Assembly: GCA_028752905.1 (NCBI GenBank)
Contig: JAQNBH010000002.1
Coordinates: 33,193,530 to 33,257,529, forward strand
Reading direction: 5' to 3'
Source: Cladorhizidae sp. MBARI D1340-BT2
Lineage: Eukaryota > Porifera > Demospongiae > Poecilosclerida > Cladorhizidae
Length of the DNA stretch: 64,000 bases
In this document: positions 44,256 through 54,389 of the stretch, one piece after another
Layout: each line of letters begins with the position of its first letter
Position numbering within the stretch: position 1 is the stretch's first letter
Notes under the pieces: model-generated
What the model was told of the DNA's origin: nothing
Databases searched by the model: none
What the model saw: only the letters and a program-made list of their open reading frames with translations
Position numbers and translations under genes: made by a program

Positions 44256-44345
44256 ATTATTCCTGATGAAGGCTAGAGCATCTATTCGAAATGCCAAGAG
44301 TAAATTTCAGGCAGATTACTGAGAAGGACATTGTACCTATATAAA
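44256..44345 (+). repeat. Decayed hammerhead-type motif
   Basis: ATTATTCCTGATGAAGGC, TAGAGCATCTATTC and GAAATGCCAAGAGTAAAT follow one another. GAAA is kept but CGTC has become TGCC, and stem II has a mismatch. It is followed by TTACTGAGAAGGACATTGT, the dispersed tail. Confidence 0.55.
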
Positions 44346-44349
44346 ATTA

Positions 44350-45440
44350 GATAATCTTTGTCTAATTTTAATCACTCTTTGTTGGCAAACACTGGCTTTC
44401 CTGCTTGTATATTATTAGAGTTGCAGCAGAATTGGTGACTTGCAGCTGCTGCTTGATAACCATAAGCTTCCAGAGAAAGCTGCACTCCACTCTCACCAGC
44501 ATGCTATGCTCCATGGTAGCCCATATGAAAAACAATAGAGAAACTAATAACTTTTTGCAACCATATTATCGTAGTTTAAATTAATTCCAGTTTTGCTTAA
44601 AGCAAGACTTGCATTTGTACATAACATAATATCCAAAAGTGTCCACTTTTTAACTTAAAACACCGATTACTCTTCCAAACTCAAGAGTTTTCTTTTCCAG
44701 GAAGACAAGAGAGGTAAGCATACTTAGTCAGTTTGCTAGTGCTTTCAAATTTTCAAGGAGGGATCCATCAAATGAGGGACTTCTGTACTAGCCATCATTG
44801 CAACAGATGACTCTGAGGTTAAAACACATTTATGACTCTATATCTATAAACTCATTCGGGGATTAGAAAGCACTTATGTATAAAGTCCACACTCATTGGC
44901 TAAATAAATACATGTCTTATAGACACACTCGTGGGCTAAATAAATGCATGGGTTATTGACACACTCAGGGAGTAAATAAGATACATGCACTACTGACACA
45001 TTCTGTGTTAAATAAAGCATGTGCACTAAGGAGTTAAATAAACACATGCACTATAGACAGGGTTAATCAGTACATCCAGCTATTTTAGATCTCTATACTC
45101 CTGGCCTGTAGATAAGGAAGATATAGGGCCACTTCCTCCACTTTTTGGGGAAATGTTTTGGTCAAGAAAAGAATACCTAAGCACTTAAACTCTCTAAATA
45201 TTCATTATACTATTATTTAAATGACTAAATTCATTGGAGTCATGTATGCATGTAGAGTTCCACATGATCTCTGACTCAGTCTTTAGCATAACCATTTTTT
45301 AATAATTTTGTACAAAGCACCATGGAGCTTCTCAACTGCAACATTTTTTGCGGGAATTATTGGAACCAAATTTCCAAACTTGACTATCATTCTTTATCAC
45401 ATTCATGACGAGTATAATATTTGACTATTTCTGCATTGTT
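44350..45440. other. No gene recognised
   Basis: A weak repeat of ACACTC...GTTAAATAAA-CATG-CACTA units lies at about 44885-45060. Nothing else is recognised. Confidence 0.4.
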
Positions 45441-46193
45441 GTCATATTTAACTGCTTCTACCCTAGCCATTGCCCTGACCCTAGCCACTGCCCTGACCCT
45501 AGCCACTGCCCTGAAACTAGCCACTGCCCTGACCCTAGTCATTGCCCCAACCTTAACCCTTGGCCCTGACGGAAGCATGTGAGATCCCACTCCTGTTCCT
45601 AGTGGGAGGAGTGACACGCCCCCACTAGGAACACCTGCCATTCTAACTTGAAGTGCTGATTATTGATGTGTATGAACGATGTCATCAGTATGATGTAATG
45701 CTAGGATTGTGAACATGCAGAAGCAATAGTATTGATGTGTATGAAAGATGTCAATAGTATGATGTAACACTAGGATTGTGACAACTTGCAGAATCAGCCA
45801 ATGCTACATCTCTTATACATGCGCCTAGCTACAGTGTATGGATTTCCTTTAGCCAAAACATTTTATTTTTGGTTCTCTCTTGGCTATAGTATTTTAATGT
45901 GGGGTGTGGCTTGGCAACCAAATAATTTATTCCCTTTTACCGGCCTGTGCCTCTAGTAGGTGTACGAATTAGCTCCTCCCACACATGGCTGAACTTTGAC
46001 CTCTACTAAAGAAATAGGCTGCTTGAATAGTGCGAGACTACACCCACCCACTAATTGACAGTGTGTATGTAATAACAGGACAATACATTAGCTTGCCTGA
46101 GGCTATTATAATATCTCACTTGTATACCTGAACTTCAAGAACTGATCTGCTATCCTTCATATATTATTGTGGTGTGTGTGTGTTATATATTAG

Positions 46194-46406
46194 AGTACTA
46201 CAAATGTCTCTCCTGGTAACATGGATTCTGAGACCACTCCTACCTCCACGGATATGGGGGTGCAATCGTCCACGGAGACCTCCACAGCGACCACGGAGAT
46301 GCCTACATCAGCCATGCCACTCTTACAACGCATGATCTACAAAAGTACTAATATCACTATAAACTATCTCGGTGTCATTATATATCTGCAGGGCCTTGGG
46401 ATGTGA
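46194..46406 (+). pseudogene. Gene B exon 4, 3' half lost
   Basis: The acceptor and the first 48 codons match gene A exon 4 (SSTNVSPGN, STDMGVQSSTETST, LLQRMI). After about 46337 the sequence is rearranged: the Cys-containing half and its donor are gone, and the frame runs through foreign sequence to TGA at 46404-46406. A truncated product is possible, but the normal splice is lost. Confidence 0.7.
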
Positions 46407-46530
46407 GCAGCTTACTTCCTGATCCAAGTAGGAGAAGCAACTGTGTCTTCAGTAGCTGCCATGCTGTCTAGCTTACTTCCTGGTCCTAGGAGGAGAAGCA
46501 GCCATGTCTTCAGTAGCTGCCATGCTGTCT
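46390..46530 (+). repeat. About 70-bp minisatellite, two units
   Basis: Counterpart of 16690-17045 with fewer units. Confidence 0.85.
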
Positions 46531-46586
46531 TCACACATCCATCCATTTATTTACAATATAGTGTTGTATACACAAGCAATTGTTGA

Positions 46587-47240
46587 TCACAACTTGATCT
46601 ATATGTACAAGATCCAAGAGTTGTTTGGTTCAGGTTATCATGCCATCTCACTCCTTTAAAGCTATCAGTAATGCCTGAGAGGATTCAGAAATACTTCCTG
46701 CAACACTTGTTCCAACCCCATCATCAGTGACCAGCCTACACTGCCAGAAAATGGCGGTGATTCTGACTCATGTTTGTGTCACTTTTCATGGAATTCTGCT
46801 GCCTTAACTTAGCAATAGTCCGCCTACTGGAGTGCTTTGATTCCTTTTCTGAAGGAACAATGAGAACTCTCAAGCTGGACGCCTTAAGCAAGGTGCATGA
46901 CATTATGACTTGAACTCATCGCCCAACAGTCAAGGTGCTTGCAAACTATCCAAGTTTAGCTTAATACTCTTCTATCTCTGTTATCTTTCCTTTTCGAACA
47001 CCATATTCTCCCGCTAGTTTGGCTCGGGTGGCTCCTTTTGATATCTTGCCAAGAATATATAACAACTTCCACTCAATGGACAAGACTATGCTCTTAACTT
47101 TAGCAGTTATCACAAACTGTTTTGGTTTACATTCAAATCACTAGCCAGCCTCAATCACTCCCAACTATTTTTTCCCTGTCGATGATCATTACCATGTTTT
47201 ATATTTGACAGAGTTCGGATAGTCCGAGCATTCCGATAAG
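46587..47240 (-). mobile_element. Pogo/Tigger-like transposon remnant
   Basis: On the minus strand a peptide with ATRAKLAGEYGVRKGKI (about 46966-47060) resembles the CENP-B/pogo N-terminal helix-turn-helix. The right edge reads GTTCGGATAGTCCGAGCATT, like pogo/Tigger tips. Copy A keeps only the edge (GCATTCCGTTAAGGGAGG near 17108), so the element predates the duplication and was deleted in A. The catalytic core is not recognisable. Confidence 0.5.
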
Positions 47241-47339
47241 CGAGGGTGGGCTATGTATATGTATATATACACACACATACATTCATACATACATATATAC
47301 ATATATACATACATGTGTACATAAGGGGCATAATGACCA

Positions 47340-47756
47340 AACTAAAGGAAGGGGCTGGACTGGTGGTATAGTGGGGCTGGGGTGGTGGTATAGTGTGACT
47401 GGGCTGGTGGTATAGTGTGACTGGGCTGGTGGCATAGTGGGCTGGACTGGTGGTATAGTGGGTCTGAGCTGGTGGTATAGTGAGGTTGGGCTGGTGGGAC
47501 TGGGCTGGTGGTATAGTAGGGCTGGGCTGGTGGTATAGTGGGGCTGGGCTGGTGGTATAGTGGGGCTGGGCTGGTGGTATAGTGGGGCTGGGCTGGTGGT
47601 ATAGTGGGGCTGGGCTGGTGGTATAGTGGGGCTGGGCTGGTGGTATAGTGGGGCTGGGTTGGTGGTGTAGTGGGGCTGGGCTGGTGGTATAGTGGGGCTG
47701 GGCTGGTGGTATAGTGGGACTGGGCTGGTGGTATAGTGGGGCTGGACTGGTGGTAA
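47340..47756 (+). repeat. 22-bp minisatellite, about 19 units
   Basis: The unit is GGTGGTATAGTGGGGCTGGG-CT. Copy A has only about one unit at 17270-17300. No unit carries a stop on the minus strand, so all three minus frames are open for 150-170 codons; this is not a gene. Confidence 0.95.
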
Positions 47757-47835
47757 AGCAAGACACATGCAAAGTGAAGTACTTTTACCATTTGTATATC
47801 TCTCACTTTTCTACTTCCTCTCCTAACCTTCTCAG

Positions 47836-48069
47836 AAATTCATCATGGATATTGGGTGTGTGTGAACATCTAGCTCTCAGGAACAGAATGCCTATTCATT
47901 TGTACTGGATAGTGATGAATCCTTGAACTTTGCGGCATGCTTTCGTTTTGTGGTGGATCTGGCAGGAGCTACATCTCTTAGTGGACGAGCAGATTTAACA
48001 TGTGGACTACGAGTTATCCGCTGTAGCACTGAAGCAACTGTTATCTCCAACATCACCATCACCCCTTAA
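47836..48069 (+). pseudogene. Gene B exon 5, nonsense mutation
   Basis: The exon aligns without gaps to gene A exon 5 and keeps the acceptor and the final TAA (48067). The codon after GCV is TGA (47863-47865) where gene A has CGA (Arg), a CpG-type change. The first codon is AAA rather than GAA. Other changes (for example CFCF to CFRF) would alter a Cys. The product would stop after nine residues of this exon. Confidence 0.8.
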
Positions 48070-48322
48070 TAACTGACACTAATTTATATTTGATTATTCA
48101 TCATGTCATCCCATTTACTCTATATCTATTTTAGTATGAGATTATATTATTCTTATGAGATCAGTCATGATTCCATGTATACAGCTGCAAGTATGTAGGT
48201 ATGATCAGGTGCACTTAGAATTCTAAACCGCAAAAGTAATTAAATATAATATAGTAATTGCATAAATGTCATTAAATGTTCTCACGGAATTCTTATCGGT
48301 TGGTAATAACTTTGTCAATAAA

Positions 48323-48568
48323 ATGGCGGTGAGCAGTGAGCTACGCAAGGTGAACGAAAAGTGTGGTGTTTGTCTTGTGGACGAAGAAACTCGGAGGAAG
48401 GCACAAGATGGGTTGGATATGAAGGTTCTTGTGGGGAATTGGATCATCAAAGTTTTGTTGGGAGAGCTGAGGAAGATATTGAGAGGTCGGGTGAGGAAAG
48501 TTGGATTTGTAGTTTTTCTTGAAGGAGAAATTGTTTGGTTAAGCCAATGTGGAGAGGAAAGAAGCTGA
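48323..48568 (+). CDS. Small unrecognised ORF, intact in copy B
   Basis: An 81-codon frame starts at AAAATGG, a good animal start context (an upstream in-frame ATG at 48266 would give 100). It encodes MAVSSELRKVNEKCGVCLVD, a basic amphipathic middle (IIKVLLGELRKILRGRVRKV) and ends CGEERS. Copy A has the same sequence with a frameshift. I recognise no family. It may be a remnant of a larger gene, since coding-like sequence continues beyond the stop. Confidence 0.3.
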   Translation: MAVSSELRKVNEKCGVCLVDEETRRKAQDGLDMKVLVGNWIIKVLLGELRKILRGRVRKVGFVVFLEGEIVWLSQCGEERS

Positions 48569-48776
48569 AGACTCGGGGAAGAGGAAGGAACACTGGTTGG
48601 GATGAATGTTGACCTGAAGGTTTGTAAGAGCTATGAGAGAGAACAATGGAAAATAAATTACATTGTGGTAGTAGAATTGTTAGGTAAAATAAGGAGCAGT
48701 TTCTGGCAGAAAGGAATGGTACAGGATTTGTGGACACTAATATTACTAACACAATACAACTGCTGATGAGGGAGGT

Positions 48777-49232
48777 CAGTGTTTAATCTAGAAGTTAGGT
48801 TTTGGGGGGAGAACAGTCAGCAGCTACAATAGTCTCGAGGCCAAACTATTCACGCATTTTGAAATATTTCCTTGGAATTATAGTCTGGCCTCGACCCTTG
48901 AGACTACAGCTATATATAGAGGATATAGACAGAATAATCAGTGTGGTAGAATTTTCATCTTATAATAACAACAATTGAGTCATATAGCTACACTCAACAC
49001 TTTCATTCTGGTTAGACTCTGAACAACTACTAAGATAGGCTTCTTTGTGCCATAACCACTAGCTAAATCTTAGATGACTAATGCTCTATTCAGAAAAACT
49101 TGGCACATTATAATTTGTGGTTAACACCTTCCATGTTGTCTAGCTATGAGAATAGCATCTTATATTAGGGGGGGAATTGCAAGTTTTTTGGGGGGGAATC
49201 TTCCCCCCCTAACAGCCCTGGATAAAACACTG
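48777..49232. mobile_element. Non-autonomous hAT element with 8-bp TSD
   Basis: This 456-bp element starts CAGTGTTTAATC and ends GATAAAACACTG. AGGGAGGT is duplicated on both sides (48769-48776, 49233-49240), while copy A shows one unduplicated AGGGACGT at 25732. G and C runs lie near the right end. The 8-bp duplication is the classic hAT size, unlike the 5-bp elements in this window. No coding sequence. Confidence 0.85.
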
Positions 49233-50800
49233 AGGGAGGTGCTATAGCAACTGGAACACAGGGAGAGTACTGTGGTCTGAGTTAACTTTAATGTACTGGA
49301 AAGCCATCAAGAGGAGATTCACCCGTGAACAAATTGCTAAGGGTAGAAGAGTTGGAAAAACTAGAGTAGAATAGAAATTGGGGGAGTAAGCTAAACCAGT
49401 TGTTAGCTTGTAGATGAGGTTGAGTCAGAGATTAATGAGGATATTACAGAGAAGGTGTAAAGGATATAGGACAAGCTAAGGTGGTGAACGATGGAGGCAA
49501 TAAGTGTGAGGAAGTTGTAAAGACGGAAGAAGTAAATTTCCAGGATGTCCTGAGTAATCGGGTAGGGAGGCCATTCATCGTGAATATGATGCAAGCAAAG
49601 GAGAGAGAGTCTCTGGGAAATGCAGCTGCATATCATTGCATGATAGATTAATTCAAATTCTTTATGCCAGTGGAGTGCTGTTGGCCAAAGAGAATGCATG
49701 CAAGATGACAAACACGAAAGCCAAAATTCAGTTATGAATTCAATAAGTTTGTTTGGGAGAGTGGGAGATGAGAGGGACCAAAGATAGGGAAACTGGCAGT
49801 TGAGTGTGGCATTTGTTAATTGGATGGTTGGAAAATGGCAGTATCAGAATTGGCAGGTAAAGTGTCTCTATCATCAAGGCTAGCAATGAAATGAGTGGCA
49901 TGGAAAAGTGTGTCTGGGCAAAGGCAGAGTGGTGGGAAATGCAGATGGATACCAGGAGGAAGAGCCAAGTGGAACGACACGTCAGAGGAACTTGGTAGAT
50001 ATGGTGTGCCAATGGAAAACATTCTAGCAGATGACACAGAGGGAGTTGAGGAGAAGGAAGAGGCATCAGGAGAAGGAGCACCAAGAAGGGAGTCATATAA
50101 ATCTGGTATGGTTGGGGAATGGTGTTCCAGGAAGGAGAGAGTGGAGGAACAGATTACTGCTCGCATCAAACTCTTCCTGTCACAGGAGCACCTGTTAACA
50201 CATCCAAGATGATGAATGCGAAGGAAAAATCTCATCTATGTGTGCAATAAGTTTGTTACAGAGAGTGTGGGATGGGGAGGGACAAAGATAACGAAACGGT
50301 GTGATTGAATGTGGTGTTTGTTAATTGTAGAGGATGGTGGTCAAGGTAGGTGGATTAGAAGATTTGAAGGTGGTTTTGGGTAATGACAAGTTTGATGTGC
50401 TGGAGTTGGTGTTGATGTATATGTGTAGCTTAGAGTGTCAGGTTGCTAAAACTCTTCACACCCACATTAAGGTAAGGTGGTGTTGATGTATATATATGTA
50501 TAACTTAGTAGTAGCAGGTTGGTGATATGTTACTCTCTAGTCTGCAGTACTCAGAAAATTAATTTAAAAAATTGGTGTGCATGGCACACCCTATTGTGGT
50601 GGCCAGGTTTGTCCCAATATACACCTTTTTGTGTGTGTCACAATGCCACCATAAATGGTGTGAGCTGCACACTGATAAATAGGTGATAGAACACCTTAAA
50701 TAGTGTGCTGGCGTATGCAGGCCAACCACTACTGCTGTAGTTCATATAATATAACATGGTTTCAAAAAACATTATTTTGATATTTATTATTTTTTTCAAG
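49233..50800 (+). pseudogene. Unrecognised decayed coding-like block, copy B
   Basis: Counterpart of 25708-27300 with the same doubled module (about 49655 and 50165). Frames are broken differently from copy A, as expected for neutral decay. Confidence 0.35.
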
Positions 50801-50803
50801 ATA

Positions 50804-51120
50804 TGTGCTGGGGATCACCCACCTGGGCAAGCCCCAACTACAAGTCCCGACATGAAGAATGATAGATAAGAGGCCTGCACAGGCAAACCTTGAACATGAT
50901 AGAACATGAACTGATATAATGTGATGAATGTAATGTATGTATAAGTAGTGAAATGAGGTAAAGAGGAGACAGGGATCTAAAAGGAGAGCACCATCACCCC
51001 ACCTCATCTCAGTGATTTTGAAATAGTGTTTGTGAAGCTTATCAATCTTGTTTAATCCTGTAGTTGTCATAGTTGTCGTAGTATGGAGACATTGTAGATC
51101 ACTGAGGTTGATCTACAACA
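50804..51120 (+). repeat. Left LTR of the copy B gypsy element
   Basis: 317 bp, TG...CA. It is followed within four bases by TGGTGGCAGCG, which fits a tRNA primer-binding site of the usual TGG type. Confidence 0.85.
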
Positions 51121-51244
51121 ACACTGGTGGCAGCGAAAGGAAACAAACCTAGCTAAGAAAAACCCTACCTGAAAGGGGGAAAAAAAGAGAATAGCTGGTA
51201 GTCAACTAGTTAGCTAAAAGTGTTGCCACTAGGCTGTTTGGTGT

Positions 51245-52509
51245 TTGAGAGCTGAAAGCAACCAGCTTACAGTCTTAGATAGTTCGTTTGATTGTCAATT
51301 GTCAATTATGGACACCAGGAAATCCAAGAAAGATAACCCAAGCCCATCGGATCTCGACAGTGAGTCCTCGACGTCGACTATGGCTCCGCCAAACAGCCAA
51401 GTAGAAGACATGGTCAAAGTGATGATGCAAATGACCATGGCCATGGCAGAGGAAAGGAGAGAAGACAAAAAACATGCCCAACTAGCAGAGGAGAGACGAC
51501 AAGAGGCAGAGGAAAGATGCCTGGCAGAAAAAGCAGAGAGAAAAGCAGGGAAGGAGGAGAAGAAGCGACTGGAGGAAGAACAATGTCGCAGAGATGATGA
51601 GAAGCGTCGTCAGGAGGACCTCGACAGGGAGGAGAGACGCAGAGGTGAGGAGGAGAGACACCTGAAAGACGAACAAAGGGACAAGAGAAGAGTGGCCAAA
51701 GACGCACCCCAGCTACCAAGACTGACAGATGGCCAAGATATCGAAAACTTTTTTTAAACGTTCAGTGACCATATGACGTTGTACGAGGTGGACAAGAGAT
51801 ATTGGGATGCAAACCTGATTGCAATACTGGATGAGAAGTCCCTAAAATTTCAAAGCAACTTACTGCTTGAGTAAAAGAAAAATTTATTTCGATGTGCTAT
51901 GTGCAAGGTGAATCGACTTCCATGGCATCACCCCCAGTACATATAGGATACAGTGGAGAGATTTAAGACCGAAAACTAACGAAACTTACCAACAAGTCCT
52001 ACCAACAAGTCCTTCACAATGGGTGTGGAACAGCTGGACCAAGGCACAGAAGACGAAAGAGGATATATCAGACCTCATGCAGCTGGAAAGGTTGGTGGAT
52101 TTGATGGAGTCAGGAATAAGGACATAGGTCAGGCAGCAACACCCCAAGTCCGCAAAGGAAGCAGCACATCTTGCGGATGAATACCTGCACTCACTGCCAA
52201 ATGGAGATGAGTACAGGAGATGGAGCTGACCCGAAGGTCCCAGGTCATTGGGAACATCAGGATGGCATGGAGGAAGGGCAGGGGTGGCAGAGCAGCACCG
52301 AACACAAAGTACAGCCACCTCAGCGACCTTCCTCACTAATCTCAACCTCTACCACACCAAGCACGAACAGTAACTCAGGAGAAAGGCCACAGAGAACCCC
52401 AGCATTTGATAAAATCAAAGGGCCCAGATGTTTCTCCTGCCAAGACTACGGCCACATTGCTGCACAGTGCCCAAAGAAAACTTGTCTGATGGCAGAGACG
52501 AGGGGATAA
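51245..52509 (+). pseudogene. Gag of the copy B gypsy element
   Basis: 51308-51757 encodes a highly charged coiled coil (for example KAERKAGKEEKKRLEEE) ending at a TAA in an expanded T run. In the shifted frame DHMTLYEVD and YWDANLIAILDEKS match the gag of the right-edge element. A CCHC zinc knuckle (CFSCQDYGHIAAQC) lies at about 52428-52470. Stops and frameshifts interrupt the rest. Confidence 0.8.
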
Positions 52510-52810
52510 AGCTGAAACACATAACGGGCCGAGTTAATGGTCGGAAAGTGAAAGGGTTGGTCCTGGACTCTGGCTGCCAAATCACCCAGATCCATCCAAG
52601 ATGGTTGCCTCACCATTACAGTAGAGAAGCACCTGCAAATGTGAAGTGCGTCCATGGGGATATCAGGAGGTTCAACACCACCCTGATCAATTTATAAATC
52701 CAAGGTAAGACGACTCGCATGAGAGTCGCTGTGAACCCAAAGCTGCCCTCGGATGGGATTGTTGGCATAGACGTGATGCCAAACATGGATTTGTCACTGG
52801 CCTGCTTGGC
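52510..52810 (+). pseudogene. Retropepsin-like protease of the copy B gypsy element
   Basis: The frame reads VKGLVLDSGCQITQIHPRWL, with the aspartyl protease triad as DSG, then GIVGIDVMP further on. A TAA at about 52696 breaks it. Confidence 0.7.
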
Positions 52811-52914
52811 TACAAGCAAAGAGTCGAAAGACACAAAGAAAAGGAAGAGAAGACGACAGAGACGACTCATCACAACCACCTCAGACTCAGACGAATTGGA
52901 AGCAGCACGTCCAT

Positions 52915-54160
52915 GAACATGAGCCCAGCGTCAAGCAAGGATACGAGTCAACCATCCTCCAATGATGACAGCCCACCCTCACCCACAGAAGAGAGCAAGA
53001 CGTCCCAGGCAGACCTGGAAGAAGAGAGTTCTACAGAGGAAGAAGATCGCAAAGCAGCAATCAAGAACCTGCTGTGCTTCTCAGACAGCATGTTTTCTCC
53101 TACCAGAAAGAGAGAAATGATGTCCAGACGACAAAAAAGGCAGGAAAGACACCTGCATGTGACTGAGTGGGGAGCGCCAATTGAGCTGGATGGAGGGGTT
53201 GACTAGCTTAAAAGGGCTCAGCAAGCAGATCATTCCTTGAAAGACATCAGGAAAGCATGTGATAGTGGAAGAGGCCCCTACTTTTTACAGGATGGAGTGA
53301 GGAGTGAGTCTGCCCACCCAACAAAATGAATTCCAACAGTTGATGCTGCCGAGGCAGTACCGAGAGATCACCCTGAGGCTAGTCCATCTGTTGCAGCTGT
53401 CGGGATACCTGGGCAGAACCAAGATGACAAATTGAATTCACAGGCAATTTTTCTGGCCTGGTCTGAGAAAGGACGTTGCTGAAATGTGCAGACGATGCCA
53501 AACATGCCAGAAAATGGCCAAAGGCACCACAAGAAAAGTGCCACTAGTCCCACTTCCCATCATAGAGACACCCTTCAAGCATATTGTGTTCGACATGATA
53601 GGTCCATTGGAGGAAGGGTACAGATATATCTTGACAATTGTAGACTATGGGTCAAGGTACCTGGACGCAATAACCTCTGAGGACCACAACAAGTAAAGAC
53701 ATTGCCGAGGCACTGGTCAAGTATGTGTCCAGAGTGGGGCTGCCAGAGGAGATCATGACAGAGGATCGAACTTCACCTCACAACTGATGAGAGAACTGTG
53801 TGTGTTACTAGGTATCTCTGCAATCAAGATATCGGCGTACCATTCCCAAACCGACGGGATGGTCGAGAGGTAGAACGCGACCCTGAAAAGCGGCCTCAGA
53901 AAGTACATAGACAAATTCCCCAACAACTGGCAGAAATCAGTCCCCTTCTTGTTATTTTCATATAGAGGAGTACCTCACAGGGCTACAGGGTTCAACCCAT
54001 TTGAACTCGTATTTGGCAGATAGCCCATGGATGTGTTGAAGGAAGAGTGGGAGGAACCGCAGAAGTGTTCGGAGAGCACGGTGGTATCATACCTCCTGGA
54101 CACTTACGAGAAATTATAGGTGGCCAAAGAAGCAGCGATGAAGACGGAAGGGAAGTCAAA
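52915..54160 (+). pseudogene. Integrase of the copy B gypsy element
   Basis: An acidic linker (EEESSTEEEDRKAAIKNLL) leads through a TAG at about 53203 to the integrase zinc module (CRRCQTCQKMAKGTTRK, about 53488) and core. IVFDMIGPLEEGYRYIL holds the first D, the second lies in a damaged stretch near 53768, and GMVER near 53862 holds the E, followed by ATLKSGLRKYID. Several stops and small deletions make it inactive. RT should follow here but is absent. Confidence 0.8.
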
Positions 54161-54167
54161 AGAGGAT

Positions 54168-54383
54168 ATGATAGAACATGAACTGATATAATGTGATGAG
54201 TGTAATGTATGCATATGTATTGACATTAGGTAAAGGTGCGACAGGGGTCTAAAAGGAGAGCACCATCACCCCACCTCATGTCACGGATTGTGAAATAGTG
54301 TTTGTGAAGCTTATCAATCTTGTTTAATCCTGTAGTTGTCAGAGTATGGAGACATTGTAGATCACAGAGGTTGATCTACAACA
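54168..54383 (+). repeat. Right LTR fragment of the copy B gypsy element
   Basis: It matches 50896-51120 with several substitutions and small gaps. The internal deletion joined the integrase end to the middle of the LTR. Confidence 0.85.
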
Positions 54384-54389
54384 ATATGG

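Larger units (their letters stand above)
50804..54383 (+). mobile_element. Ty3/gypsy element, Gmr1-type order, deleted
   Basis: A full left LTR (50804-51120) begins TGTGCTGGGG and ends TCTACAACA. A right LTR lacking its first 92 or so bases occupies 54168-54383. ATAT flanks both ends (50801-50804, 54384-54387), and copy A shows the empty site near 27307. The interior runs gag, zinc knuckle, protease, acidic linker, integrase, then stops at the LTR fragment. RT and RNase H have been deleted. Integrase directly after protease marks the same order as the element at 59321-64000. Confidence 0.85.

Noticed and set aside
44704..44716. A 13-bp exon-like piece (GAAGACAAGAGAG) between ttttccag and gtaagc, resembling gene A exon 2.
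   Set aside because: Its length gives the wrong phase for a following phase-0 exon, and such short matches arise by chance.
47251..47806. Three overlapping minus-strand frames of 150-170 codons rich in Pro, His and Tyr.
   Set aside because: They are products of a 22-bp repeat with no stop in any minus frame; absent from the duplicate copy.
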